45,944 nucleotides of DNA from Candidatus Sulfotelmatobacter sp. (GCA_030041475.1 JASHNU010000034.1:1-45944), one strand, 5' to 3'; shown: positions 35,624 through 45,433, counted from the stretch's first letter. The notes: a model not told the origin generated them from the sequence alone. Made by a program: numbers and translations.

Positions 35624-36283
35624 ATGGGAGCCATCCAAAACAAACTAGCAGGGCCTGTCAGTGATGAGCTGGCGCTAGTTCAGGCGGCAAAGCGAGGCGA
35701 TGACTCAGCCTTTGAAGAGTTGGTGCGCCGTTACGACCGCAACGTTTTTCGAATCGCGCAGCACATCACGCAGAACCGGGAAGACGCGGAGGACGTAGTC
35801 CAGGAAGCGTTCCTGAAAGCGTACGGCAACCTCGCACAATTTCAGGAGCAGTCGAAATTTTACACCTGGCTGGTTCGAATTGCGGTAAACGAAGCGCTGA
35901 TGAAGTTGCGGCGCCGGCGGCCTGAGCGTACCGTTTCGCTCGATGAAGAGATCAAGACCGAAGATGATTCTCTGCCGCGTGAGATTGCAGACTGGAGCCC
36001 CAATCCCGAGCAGCAATACACGCAAGCCGAGTTACGCGAGATTTTGAGCAAGACCATCCAGGGCCTGCCTCCAGGCTTTCGGACGGTGTTCGTACTGCGA
36101 GACGTAGAAGGACTTTCGACGGAGGAAACCGCGGCTGCGCTCGAATTGAGCGTGCCTGCGGTAAAATCGCGCCTATTGCGGGCACGCCTGCAGCTGCGCG
36201 ATCGATTGGGACGTTACTTTCAGAAACGTGAGGGGGCAAATGGCAAGAGCAGTAATGTTACAAGCGGAGATGGCAACAAGTGA
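35624..36283 (+). CDS. ECF (group 4) sigma factor, RpoE-like
   Basis: A 219-residue sigma factor. Region 2 (about 26-95) reads FEELVRRYDRNVFRIAQHIT, then EDAEDVVQEAFLKAYGNLAQ and FYTWLVRIAVNEALMKLRRR. Region 4 (about 140-195) has GLPPGFRTVFVLRDVEGLST, then ETAAALELSVPAVKSRLLRA as its helix-turn-helix for the -35 element. It directs RNA polymerase to a stress regulon. The downstream gene is its zinc anti-sigma factor, overlapping by 4 bases (GTGA). The 292 bases upstream show a weak TTGGGC/TAAAAT pair near 35540-35570 and no clear ECF-type autoregulatory promoter. Confidence 0.93.
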   Translation: MGAIQNKLAGPVSDELALVQAAKRGDDSAFEELVRRYDRNVFRIAQHITQNREDAEDVVQEAFLKAYGNLAQFQEQSKFYTWLVRIAVNEALMKLRRRRPERTVSLDEEIKTEDDSLPREIADWSPNPEQQYTQAELREILSKTIQGLPPGFRTVFVLRDVEGLSTEETAAALELSVPAVKSRLLRARLQLRDRLGRYFQKREGANGKSSNVTSGDGNK

Positions 36284-36537
36284 AATGCTCTGAGTTTTTG
36301 CAGGAGTTGACCAACTACCTGGACGGCGTTCTCGACGAAAAGACCAAGGTCGAACTGGAGAACCATCTCTCCTGGTGCCACAACTGCTATGTCGTCTGCG
36401 ACACCACCAAGAAAACCATCGAAATCTACCGTGACTCCCAGCTTTACGAACTGCCCGAAGACCTCCGCGGCCGCCTGCGATCCGCCATCATGACCAAGTG
36501 CCAACAGCAGAAGAAGCGCGGGCCACAAAGCGTGTAG
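36280..36537 (+). CDS. Zinc-binding anti-sigma factor (zf-HC2)
   Basis: An 85-residue soluble anti-sigma factor. The zinc motif is C3 plus HLSWCHNC (His, then Cys-x2-Cys), the HxxxCxxC core of the ZAS domain that holds an ECF sigma factor inactive. There is no membrane helix, so the signal is probably sensed in the cytoplasm, perhaps redox or metal through the zinc site. It starts with GTG 36280 overlapping the sigma stop, so the two are made together. The C-terminus is basic (QQQKKRG). Confidence 0.9.
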   Translation: MKCSEFLQELTNYLDGVLDEKTKVELENHLSWCHNCYVVCDTTKKTIEIYRDSQLYELPEDLRGRLRSAIMTKCQQQKKRGPQSV

Positions 36538-36851
36538 AGTTTTTTCTGCTGCTAGGGATTCCTACGGACGTTGAGGAAATCCGCCAGATCGGTCGTCGGT
36601 ATTGCCATCCGACCACAAGAGCGTGCACACCAACTGCTCTGGAGTCCTTTTTCTCCACAATGTAAATGCCTCTCGCACAATAGCTTTGTGCGGTTTCCTT
36701 TTTGGAAAGGACTACCCTCCACAGAAAAGCCGAAACCCTTTCCTCCAGGGCTGAATCTAAGTATTGTAAGAGCGGCGCACACAGTTCATCGTGGAGGGGG
36801 CGCGCACTTAACCCAGGGATTCGGGCAGTCGCCCGAACAGAAGGTGGGCTC
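36538..36851 (+). other. 314-base gap with many stem-loops
   Basis: No gene is convincing here. Inverted repeats seen are: GGTCG with CGACC-type pairing near 36590-36615, AGAGC with GCTCT near 36618-36640, GGAG with CTCC near 36641-36656, a 7-base-pair hairpin with a U-rich tail (36674-36704), GGAAAGG (36704-36710) with CCTTTCC (36737-36743), and TTCGGGC with GCCCGAA (36820-36837). The last sits just before the ribosome site of the small gene at 36852. It could be a structured leader or a small RNA. Confidence 0.45.
36674..36704 (+). terminator. Intrinsic terminator after the sigma/anti-sigma operon
   Basis: CGCACAA (36674-36680) and TTGTGCG (36686-36692) form a perfect 7-base-pair stem with a 5-base loop, followed by GTTTCCTTTTT. 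It is 137 bases downstream of the anti-sigma stop. Confidence 0.6.
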
Positions 36852-37085
36852 ATGATCGCCAGGTTGGTGGACTCGTTGTTCGGTTGCAGGCACTCTCGCT
36901 ACAGCTTTCCAGTGACGGTTCGTCGCGGCAAGCGCCGGCCCCAGGCCGCTGCCCTGACCGGAACCTATGTTGCATGTCTCGAATGCGGCAAGGAATTTCC
37001 TTACGATTGGCAGGAGATGAAGGTCATCACTTCTCCTGAACGCCATCGCGAGCGGCTCGCCGAGCTGGCGAAGCACGCCGCCTAA
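36852..37085 (+). CDS. Small zinc-ribbon-like protein
   Basis: A 77-residue protein. RLVDSLFGCRHSRYSFPVT contains a Cys-x-His pair and YVACLECGKEFPYDWQEMKV a Cys-x2-Cys pair; together they could bind one zinc ion. The rest is basic (RRGKRRPQ). ATG 36852 has AAGGTG about 7 bases upstream, directly after a 7-base-pair hairpin. Longer in-frame starts (36702) would run through the structured leader. Similar short proteins are common in Acidobacteria, but I know no function. Confidence 0.65.
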   Translation: MIARLVDSLFGCRHSRYSFPVTVRRGKRRPQAAALTGTYVACLECGKEFPYDWQEMKVITSPERHRERLAELAKHAA

Positions 37086-37321
37086 GCTCGTCACCGGGAG
37101 ATCGTGCAGTTGTAATCCGATATTGCTTCGCCCCTCGCCGGGACACGGGATAGCGTGACCGAAAATCGCTGATCCCATTTTGAAAGTCCTCGCCCGACCG
37201 AAGTAACACCAACTCCTCCTGCCTTACCCAATTCTCTCCGCATCCGCGTTAAGGTGGATTGGAGCCTGGAAGATCGTTCGACGTCCGGACGAAATGCCGG
37301 GCACGTCCGTAAAGGAGCACA

Positions 37322-38308
37322 ATGAGCCAGGAAGCCGCACGATTGGCAGCGTCTCCAAGCGAATCGACGAAACCACCTGAATTGTCCAGAGACCGCTTCA
37401 GCGAACCAGCCGCGAAAAATCTCGCGCTGCAGCGAGCCTTTAGCGGAAAAGACGATCTGCTGGCTGCGATTCCCAGCGTTCCAGCCGTGCTTCAATCTTT
37501 GCTGAGTGAACTCAATCAAGAGGCCGACTCGGTGAACCTGCTTCGGGTGGCAGAAATCATCGGCCGGGATGAATCTCTTGCCGCGCAATGCCTGCGCATG
37601 GCCAATTCAGCGTTGTTTAGCCGCGGGCCCGGACCGGACTCGCTGTGCGGAGCCGTACGGCTGCTCGGCATCGCCCGCACCCGGGATATTGCCGTCTCCT
37701 GTGGCTTGATGCGAGTCCTTCCGGCTTCCATGCGAGTTCTCGACCCCATGGTCTTCTGGCAGCATTCCCTCGCCTGCGCCATCATCGCGCGTAAGTTGGC
37801 GCGTGCCGTCGGTTTTGGCGATCCCGAAAAAGCCTATCTCGCCGGCCTGATGCACGACATCGGTTACGTGGTGAACCTGGTCATTCTCCCTCGGGAAACG
37901 AAAGCGGCAATGGAAAAAGCACAACGTGAAGGGCTCTTTATGGGCGACGTGGAACTTTCCGATCTCGGCTTCACCCATTGCCAGAGCGGAGAAATCCTCG
38001 GTCGGCAGTGGCGCCTGCCCGACGGATTGGTGGAAGTGATTCTCTGCCACCACTATCCTCAGGCATCGGTCATCAGCCCCGCGTTAGTGGCGATCATTTC
38101 GCTCGCGGATCAGCTATGCCGGGCTTCGAACCTCGGACTCGGGTATATGGAAACTCACGGCCCGATGGAATCCTCGGAATCGGATTGGCGACTTCTGGTC
38201 GAGAAGTGTCCGTTTGCTTCCGACATCAGTTGGCAGGAGTTCGTCAAGGAATCCGGGACTTACGTTGACGAGATCCACAATCTCGTGACCGCCATGTACA
38301 AGGGCTAG
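37322..38308 (+). CDS. HDOD-domain signalling protein
   Basis: A 328-residue cytoplasmic protein. After a disordered first 40 residues, an HDOD domain covers about 45-250: IPSVPAVLQSLLSELNQEAD, then IIGRDESLAAQCLRMANSAL and FWQHSLACAIIARKLARAVG. YLAGLMHDIGYVVNL retains H178 and D179 of the HD motif, though HDOD proteins usually lack phosphodiesterase activity. Such proteins act in two-component or c-di-GMP-linked control of motility and stress. AAGGAG lies 5 bases before ATG 37322. The 236-base gap upstream has a CGTCCGGACG palindrome near 37281 and no gene. Confidence 0.88.
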   Translation: MSQEAARLAASPSESTKPPELSRDRFSEPAAKNLALQRAFSGKDDLLAAIPSVPAVLQSLLSELNQEADSVNLLRVAEIIGRDESLAAQCLRMANSALFSRGPGPDSLCGAVRLLGIARTRDIAVSCGLMRVLPASMRVLDPMVFWQHSLACAIIARKLARAVGFGDPEKAYLAGLMHDIGYVVNLVILPRETKAAMEKAQREGLFMGDVELSDLGFTHCQSGEILGRQWRLPDGLVEVILCHHYPQASVISPALVAIISLADQLCRASNLGLGYMETHGPMESSESDWRLLVEKCPFASDISWQEFVKESGTYVDEIHNLVTAMYKG

Positions 38309-38353
38309 CTGCACATCTTCGCCAGATAGGCCCGCATCGCGCTGCTAGTATCG

Positions 38354-40402
38354 TTATTTGTCGGCAGGCTTCAGCACGACTGTACTACGCTCATCGCCGG
38401 CTATCGTGCGATAGAACTTCCGCAGTTCTTCAACTCTGCTCACGGGCACACTCAGTTGCTTGATTTCGAACGTGCGTTTGTAGCGAATCACGCTGCCATC
38501 GGTTTCCGTTTTTGAGTGGTAGCTGGCAAAGCTGTAGTCGGTGTCCACTGAGGCAGGGATATCGTCGACTTTGTACCCTGCAGGAATCGTGATTTCAAAG
38601 CTGTCGGTGTCCTGCACCGGCCCTTCAAACTCAACCGGGAATTTGCGCGGCTCCTTGGTTTCAAGAAAATCTCGCGCTTTTATCCCAATCACCCGCGGCC
38701 GGAGCAACAGCAGACCGCCGGCATTCTTGGCATAGCCATCGGACTCGAACGAATAGTTAAAGCCGAAGGGCCGGTCCGTCTGCTGCAAATTGACGATTGT
38801 GGCGCGCGTGATACGGAAGTTGGTGAGGGAGCCGGCGAGCAGGCTTTCGATCGGTTTCACACGCTCTTTTTCGGCCGTGACAGTCTGCTGCCTCCAGCGT
38901 TCCGATGCGGCGCGGTCTCCGACGCGGACCTCCTTCACTTCCCCTTTCAAGCCACCCGCCGGGTCCAACGTAAGCGTGGCCGTCCGATGGATGCTGTTTG
39001 TGTTCGCGGGCTGCTGCGGCAACTGGATCAATTCGCCACCAGCCGGAGAGACCAGCAAGCCATAATTCGCCTGCAAGTCGCCGCGTATCTGGCCGAACGG
39101 CGTGATGGAATCGGTCGGGTCGAAGAAAAGAATCCTGCCCAGCTGGGGGTGCTGAAACGTCGCAATCAAGCTGGCGTCATCCACGCCGTCGGGCAGACGA
39201 ATGGCGACGATCACATGATTGAAACCGTTATGGGCCGGCGTTTCTGGCGTGATTGACCCGCGGCTGGTGTTGATCACGACGTGGTAGGACTCCAGTCCGA
39301 TTTCGCGCAACATGGAGCGTGTGAGCGTCGCTTTATCTTTACAGTCCCCATAGCGGTGCGCGAAAACGTCGGCCGCGGAGTGGGGTTGCCACCCCCCAAT
39401 GCCCAGTTCGATGGCGACGTAGCGAACGTCATGCTGAACGAACTCTCCTATGCTTCGCATCTTCGCCAGCGTCGTGCGGTTCGAGGCCGTCAACGCGGTG
39501 ACTTGCTGCTTGATCGCATCCGACGCATCCACACGGTTGCCGATCAGATTCGCGTACCAATTTCCCATCCCTCGCCAGTCCGAATATCCATTCTGCGGTG
39601 ACGGCCCGCCTGTGGTGAAGAAGGAAACCACCATCTCACCGGCCACTCCATGGAACGGGGGCATCGATGGTTCCTTGCGGATCCCTTTCACATCGTTGAT
39701 GACCCACTCCCACTGGTTATCACCCTTCTGCACCGGCTTTTCGTCGGGATGATTGAGCCACGATGCTTTGAACTCCCAGCCCTGAGGAAGCTGAATCGAG
39801 TAGTGGGCTTCGCGGACTGGAATCGTTTCCTGAAAATTCCATTCTTCCTGCAGGATGAACGGTCGCTCCTCTATCTCAAATTCGTATCCCACAAAGTTCC
39901 CCGGCTCGGCTGCAGGGATGCGCAGGAGTTTGGCTTTTACGTCGTTGACCAATTCCCCCCCGTCCACGCCGGGCGGAGAAACCTCGATCGCGTCTTTCTC
40001 CTTGACCTCGAAATCCTTGCCCTGCGGGGGAATGCACCACGCATGCAGGCTGGTGATTTCCTGCTGCTGATGACGGAACGGGACCACAACTTCACCGTAG
40101 CTGCGCCCTTCCGGACGCAAAATCTTGTACGCCTCGCGCACACGAGTCCTGACTTTGTCCGCCGAGAGAACTGTCACATTTGTTTCCGAGTACAGCAGCA
40201 CAGCATCAGTCTTATCGTCGTAGGCCGGAAGGGAAACGGAAGTTTGGGCGTGCATCCAGGCGGGGGCATCACCGGCGGCGGCGTTCTGCGGCGACAAAAA
40301 CAAGATTCCGACCGCGGCCACGATAATCACCAACCAAACCAGCGGCGATTGCTCAGTTGTTGGCGGTCGCCGTACCAGGCTGCAAGACAACTTGTTCCTC
40401 AT
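38354..40402 (-). CDS. DUF3857 / transglutaminase-like protein with intact triad
   Basis: A 682-residue exported protein. An uncleaved or late signal helix (about 20-40) is followed by a DUF3857 domain (about 60-260), a transglutaminase-like core (about 290-440) and a DUF2569/DUF3858-type beta region to the end. The papain-like triad is present: C354 in HRYGDCKDKATL, H396 in GFNHVIVAI and D428 in LFFDPTDS. It may act as a peptidase or cross-linking enzyme in the periplasm; the substrate is unknown. The start at ATG 40402 is backed by GAGGA about 7 bases upstream, although it overlaps the preceding gene by 50 bases. Second gene of a two-gene operon. Confidence 0.85.
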   Translation of the reverse strand: MRNKLSCSLVRRPPTTEQSPLVWLVIIVAAVGILFLSPQNAAAGDAPAWMHAQTSVSLPAYDDKTDAVLLYSETNVTVLSADKVRTRVREAYKILRPEGRSYGEVVVPFRHQQQEITSLHAWCIPPQGKDFEVKEKDAIEVSPPGVDGGELVNDVKAKLLRIPAAEPGNFVGYEFEIEERPFILQEEWNFQETIPVREAHYSIQLPQGWEFKASWLNHPDEKPVQKGDNQWEWVINDVKGIRKEPSMPPFHGVAGEMVVSFFTTGGPSPQNGYSDWRGMGNWYANLIGNRVDASDAIKQQVTALTASNRTTLAKMRSIGEFVQHDVRYVAIELGIGGWQPHSAADVFAHRYGDCKDKATLTRSMLREIGLESYHVVINTSRGSITPETPAHNGFNHVIVAIRLPDGVDDASLIATFQHPQLGRILFFDPTDSITPFGQIRGDLQANYGLLVSPAGGELIQLPQQPANTNSIHRTATLTLDPAGGLKGEVKEVRVGDRAASERWRQQTVTAEKERVKPIESLLAGSLTNFRITRATIVNLQQTDRPFGFNYSFESDGYAKNAGGLLLLRPRVIGIKARDFLETKEPRKFPVEFEGPVQDTDSFEITIPAGYKVDDIPASVDTDYSFASYHSKTETDGSVIRYKRTFEIKQLSVPVSRVEELRKFYRTIAGDERSTVVLKPADK

Positions 40403-42326
40403 CTGCGGTCCTCACTGCCTGAAAGAAATTCCGCAAGGCGGGGTAGTACTTCTGCTCGAGGTAGAGAAAATCGATCCTTAGCGTTCGGGAAAGGTGCAGG
40501 CTGGTCTCGCCGTCAACTTTCAGGTTATAGCTCACGACGTGCCCATCTTCGGTCTTCGCCGACGGAACACTCGCCACTTGCCAGCCCGCTGGCAGCTCGA
40601 CCGTTACATCGTCCGCTGTTTCGTACGGGTAATCGAAATAGATGGGATGAACTCGGTTGGCATGCTCGAAGATGCCTTTTTCGTGTGCCGTAAACATAGC
40701 TGCCGGAACCATCACTCGCTTCCCTGCACTCGACGCCCAGCCGGGAACTTTCAGATCAAACTCTGCCACGAGCGGCGCCTCTGAGCTGCTCCAGTCCGGC
40801 TTATTCGTCAGTTGCGCCTCGGCGGCAAACGGTATCTGACCTACGACTGCGTCTTCCAGAAGCTTCTTGCGCTCAAGCTCGCTGGAATGGCGGGCGTCCA
40901 GCCGGTGATACATAGCTTCCAGGCCGGTGTATGTGATCGTAAGCTTCCCCTCCAGTTCGCCTGTTTCCGACATCTTTAGCTTGGCGCTACGTTGGATCCG
41001 CGATTCCGAGCTCTCCGGCAGCGTGGTGTGGACCCACTTTCCCCCATTCTTGTCCAGGCACAACCCCTGCACTCCCGTCTCTGACCACGTCAGCATGCCA
41101 AACGGAGTAAATTCCGCTCCAGGATCCAGGTAAAGATCCTTGCCGTTCAACTTGACCAGTACAACGTTGGAATCGAGCTTTGAAGGTTGCATGGTCTTGG
41201 GATTGAAGAAATACTCGGCACGACTGGAGACCATGCAGCCATATGCCTCAAAACCGGCAGCCCTGACCAGGCCCAGATACAACCACGTCAATTGCGCGCC
41301 GTAACCATAACCTCGTTTCCAGACGTCTTCAACATTCACATCAGGTTTTTCTTTTTCGCGTTTTTCTTCCTGCTCCGTCTTGCTGATCTCGTACGACTTG
41401 TTCCGGATCTCTTGCACCCGGTCGTAGAGTTTCCTTAGCTTCACCTCTGCCGGATCGTTCGGTGCGACAATCTGTGCCACCGCTTGCTCCATGGCCTTAC
41501 GCTTGTCGACGAACCGATCGACGTTGCCATTCAACTTCTTAGCCACTGACTGCCAGAACTGGTCTGCATCCTTCGCCGCCTCATCGACCTCGTAGGTGAA
41601 ATCCACGCGCGCCTTCAGTTCATTTTCCGGAGGTTCGTGATCTTCCTTCTCGAAGGCAGGAATATTGTCTACATCCATCCGGATAATGTGGTCTGGCCCC
41701 TCAACTGGACCGGGGCCGGATGGCAGGTCTTTCCACGTCCAACGCAAACCAATGTTGTAGAATCCGTTGCCGCGGAAGGGCTTCAACTCATAGTGGGCGT
41801 GCTTGGTGAACAATTCCTCGCTCAGGATCCAATGCGAATCATAGACATAATGAAAATTTTCCGTGTAGAAGTACTCGATGATCCCCCCGATTTCTACGTC
41901 CGGCAGGGTAAAAGTTTTCGCCATCAGCCCAAAGCGACGAGCCTTGGCCAGAGACTTGTCGTAGACCTTCCCGTCGAAACTGACAATTGAGCCATCGGGC
42001 CTGATTGTCCGGCCGTTGAGATGGTCGATCGTTTCCGCTTCTTTCCAGAACGGGATTTCGACGTTGGCGTATTTGCGCCCTTCTTCGGTCAAAATCTTGA
42101 CCCGGACGTAGTTGTACTGGTGAGCCACACCTCGGACGCTGTCATCGCGATTTACCTGGTGGAAGAGAATGATGGCCTGGGCACCTTGAGCCATGGGTTC
42201 TTTGGTCAGCTTCAGTTCATCCGGCGAAACCGGCTGGAACCCGTCGGCCCAAAGCATGGTGGGCAGACAGAGTAGAGACCCAAGAATGGCAACTTTTGCC
42301 GACAGGAGAGCCGATAGACGAAACAT
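40353..42326 (-). CDS. DUF3857 / transglutaminase-like protein lacking the catalytic residues
   Basis: A 657-residue exported protein with the same plan as its downstream neighbour: signal peptide (MFRLSALLSAKVAILGSLLC), DUF3857 (about 40-235), transglutaminase-like core (about 255-410) and a C-terminal beta region. The triad is degraded. The YGDC segment of the neighbour reads GYGYGAQLTW, with glycine (about 343) in place of Cys. The histidine segment reads LDSNVVLVKL without His, while the aspartate is kept (LYLDPGAEF, about 401). It looks like a pseudoenzyme that may bind or regulate the active partner. ATG 42326 with GGGGT upstream is preferred to TTG 42350. Confidence 0.85.
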   Translation of the reverse strand: MFRLSALLSAKVAILGSLLCLPTMLWADGFQPVSPDELKLTKEPMAQGAQAIILFHQVNRDDSVRGVAHQYNYVRVKILTEEGRKYANVEIPFWKEAETIDHLNGRTIRPDGSIVSFDGKVYDKSLAKARRFGLMAKTFTLPDVEIGGIIEYFYTENFHYVYDSHWILSEELFTKHAHYELKPFRGNGFYNIGLRWTWKDLPSGPGPVEGPDHIIRMDVDNIPAFEKEDHEPPENELKARVDFTYEVDEAAKDADQFWQSVAKKLNGNVDRFVDKRKAMEQAVAQIVAPNDPAEVKLRKLYDRVQEIRNKSYEISKTEQEEKREKEKPDVNVEDVWKRGYGYGAQLTWLYLGLVRAAGFEAYGCMVSSRAEYFFNPKTMQPSKLDSNVVLVKLNGKDLYLDPGAEFTPFGMLTWSETGVQGLCLDKNGGKWVHTTLPESSESRIQRSAKLKMSETGELEGKLTITYTGLEAMYHRLDARHSSELERKKLLEDAVVGQIPFAAEAQLTNKPDWSSSEAPLVAEFDLKVPGWASSAGKRVMVPAAMFTAHEKGIFEHANRVHPIYFDYPYETADDVTVELPAGWQVASVPSAKTEDGHVVSYNLKVDGETSLHLSRTLRIDFLYLEQKYYPALRNFFQAVRTADEEQVVLQPGTATANN

Positions 42327-42389
42327 GACACCCCGCTTGGCGCGCCACAATGGGGGTGGGAACGGCGCGGCGTAGCAAGCTTTTTGGGG

Positions 42390-42418
42390 GCCCGGCGCGA
42401 AGAGCTATCGTGCCGGGC
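42390..42418 (-). other. Leader hairpin upstream of the DUF3857 operon
   Basis: GCCCGGC (42390-42396) and GCCGGGC (42412-42418) form a 7-base-pair GC stem with a 15-base loop, 64 bases before the start of the DUF3857 gene. It has no T-run in the operon direction, so it is not a normal terminator. Confidence 0.45.
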
Positions 42419-42470
42419 TCAATAAATTGTGGCCAACACATTAAGACCGATGCGAGAGGGTGTCAAGCAA

Positions 42471-42502
42471 GAAAAGGTCCACGCCGTGCCTGGCGTGGAC
42501 CT
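42471..42502 (-). terminator. Intrinsic terminator of gltA
   Basis: AGGTCCACGCC (42475-42485) and GGCGTGGACCT (42492-42502) form a perfect 11-base-pair stem with a 6-base loop. In the gltA direction a TTTTC run follows (42471-42475). It lies 32 bases after the gltA stop. Confidence 0.85.
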
Positions 42503-42533
42503 CTTTGGTTCGTCGAGGACTGTCGAATGACGG

Positions 42534-43835
<1,302 letters not shown>

Positions 43836-43902
43836 TAGAAGCGTCTCCTGCGGACTGCGCACTGTTTCCACCCTAGCCGAGACTAAGGGCTGTTCTCAAG
43901 CT

Positions 43903-43928
43903 GAATCTGTGATTAAGATCACAGATTC
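43903..43928 (-). promoter_or_regulatory. Perfect CRP-like palindrome upstream of gltA
   Basis: Arms GAATCTGTGAT and ATCACAGATTC are exact 11-base reverse complements around TAAG. The inner TGTGATTAAGATCACA is a full match to the CRP half-site rule TGTGA-N6-TCACA. It lies 68 bases before the gltA ATG. A TTGAGA (rc of 43894-43899) could be the -35 hexamer next to it. Confidence 0.7.
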
Positions 43929-43962
43929 GTGTGACCGGGTAGAATCCGGAACACTTTACCGC

Positions 43963-43992
43963 AAAACGAAACCGGCAGCCTAAGCCGCCGGT
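43963..43992 (-). terminator. Intrinsic terminator of the M48 protease gene
   Basis: ACCGGCAGC (43971-43979) pairs with GCCGCCGGT (43984-43992), one G-T wobble, loop of 4. In the gene direction it is followed by TTCGTTTT (rc of 43963-43970). It is 40 bases after the M48 stop. Confidence 0.75.
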
Positions 43993-44031
43993 TTATTGCT
44001 TTGCCTTAACGGCCGTTCAAAGGCCGCGACC

Positions 44032-45207
44032 TTAGTTGGAGTCATCGCGCCGCTTCAGCGTTGGACGATCGTCATCCTGCGAATTACCGTTGTTATCGCC
44101 TGAATTGGCCGTACGCCGCAGGCTGGGCTTGTTTGTGTCTTTCTGGTCGAGAATTTTGTGCTTGTTTTCCAGCGCCGCCAGCCGAGCTTTCACGTCGTCA
44201 AATTCCGACGTAGTCACGATGTACTGCTGCTTGGCCGGGAGAATCTTGCGGATCTCTTCCTGCGATTTCTCGATTCGCTCCGCATTCTGGGGGTGCGTCT
44301 CGAACGCCTTGGACAGCGTCCCCGGTTTCTTCTTCTCCATCGCCTGCAACTTTTCGAAGAAAGACACGAACGCCGATGGGTCGTAACCCGCACGGTACAT
44401 GTACTCGACGCCGAGATAGTCCGCCTCCGCCTCGAAAGTTCGCGAGAAGTGCAGGAACGTCAGCGGAATGCCCAGCCCCATGCCTTCATAGGCCGCATAG
44501 CCGATCCAGCCGCCCATGAAGATGGCGGGCAATGACATCATCTGCAGCAACTGCGCCCGTGTCATTTCGCGTCCGTAGTGGCACGCGGCCACATGGGCGA
44601 TCTCGTGCGCCATCACGCCAGCCAGTTCCGCCTCTTCGTCGGCGGCGAGAATTACGCCCGAGTTCACATAAAAGAAGCCGCCCGGCAACGCCATGGCGTT
44701 GACTACGTCGGAATCAACGACTTTGATCGTGAAGGGCACCTGCGCGTCGGAGTTGCGCACCAAATTCTGTCCCACCCGGTTCACATACTCAGTGACCACG
44801 GGGTCGTTCACCAGCTTCATCTGCGCTTCGATCATCTGCGAATAGCGGCGCCCGTCGGCCACCTGACGCTCGATCGAGTACCAGTTCCCAACACCACGTC
44901 CGCATCCCACATTGCGGTTGCCGACGGCATCCACGTCGTTCTTGCCGCCGTCATGCTTGATCTGGCTGTCATCCTGCGTGGGCAGTGCCGCCGGCTTCTG
45001 CGGAGGGGTGTTTTGCACGTCCGCAGCCTTGGGCTGGCCCTTGTCGGTATCAGGTGTAGGAGCTTGCGATTGCGGTTGCGATTGCCCCGGAGTCTGTGTC
45101 TGGTTCGGATCCTGCCCTTGCCCTGGGCTTTGCGTCTGCGCCGACATCCACGGTCCGGAGCTGAACGCCGCCAATGCCACCATGCTTGCCAGCCATCTGA
45201 GCTTCAT
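44032..45207 (-). CDS. M48 family metalloprotease, BepA-like
   Basis: A 391-residue exported zinc protease. The signal peptide (about 1-23, LASMVALAAFSSGPWMSAQ) is followed by a Gln/Pro-rich linker (25-80) and the peptidase domain: GVMAHEIAHVAACHYG with H201, E202 and H205, and a downstream EAEADYLGVEYMYRAGYDP that supplies the third ligand. VNAMALPGGFFYVNSGVILA is typical of the BepA/YfgC and LoiP group, which degrade or help fold outer-membrane proteins in the periplasm. The C-terminus is helical and charged, without clear TPRs. ATG 45207 has GGGAG about 7 bases upstream; the longer frame to 45252 is not needed. Confidence 0.9.
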   Translation of the reverse strand: MKLRWLASMVALAAFSSGPWMSAQTQSPGQGQDPNQTQTPGQSQPQSQAPTPDTDKGQPKAADVQNTPPQKPAALPTQDDSQIKHDGGKNDVDAVGNRNVGCGRGVGNWYSIERQVADGRRYSQMIEAQMKLVNDPVVTEYVNRVGQNLVRNSDAQVPFTIKVVDSDVVNAMALPGGFFYVNSGVILAADEEAELAGVMAHEIAHVAACHYGREMTRAQLLQMMSLPAIFMGGWIGYAAYEGMGLGIPLTFLHFSRTFEAEADYLGVEYMYRAGYDPSAFVSFFEKLQAMEKKKPGTLSKAFETHPQNAERIEKSQEEIRKILPAKQQYIVTTSEFDDVKARLAALENKHKILDQKDTNKPSLRRTANSGDNNGNSQDDDRPTLKRRDDSN

Positions 45208-45225
45208 AGGACCACTCCCTATTTG

Positions 45226-45231
45226 ATTATA
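45226..45231 (-). promoter_or_regulatory. -10 element of the M48 protease gene
   Basis: Reverse complement TATAAT, 18 bases before the start codon, with TTGGTG 15 bases upstream of it as a possible -35. This would give a leader of only about a dozen bases. Confidence 0.45.
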
Positions 45232-45433
45232 CCCCCGGTGGGAAGACACCAAGACCTTATCTTGGCCAGATAATTAGACGCCGAAGCGGGGGGTTTGGGT
45301 TATCCGGTACTTGCTCGATCGGAAACAAGACAAATGTTTCTCCGTGTGGCGTATTCCCCGTGTGCCTCCCTCCTTGCCAGCAGACGTATGCGGTCGTACC
45401 ATAGCCCCTTCCGTCGATTTCCGAGGAGGGTGC

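Noticed and set aside
36488-36853. Minus-strand frame through the 36.5-36.8 kb gap
   Set aside because: No ribosome site, no known domain, and it crosses a strong terminator and overlaps the anti-sigma gene end.
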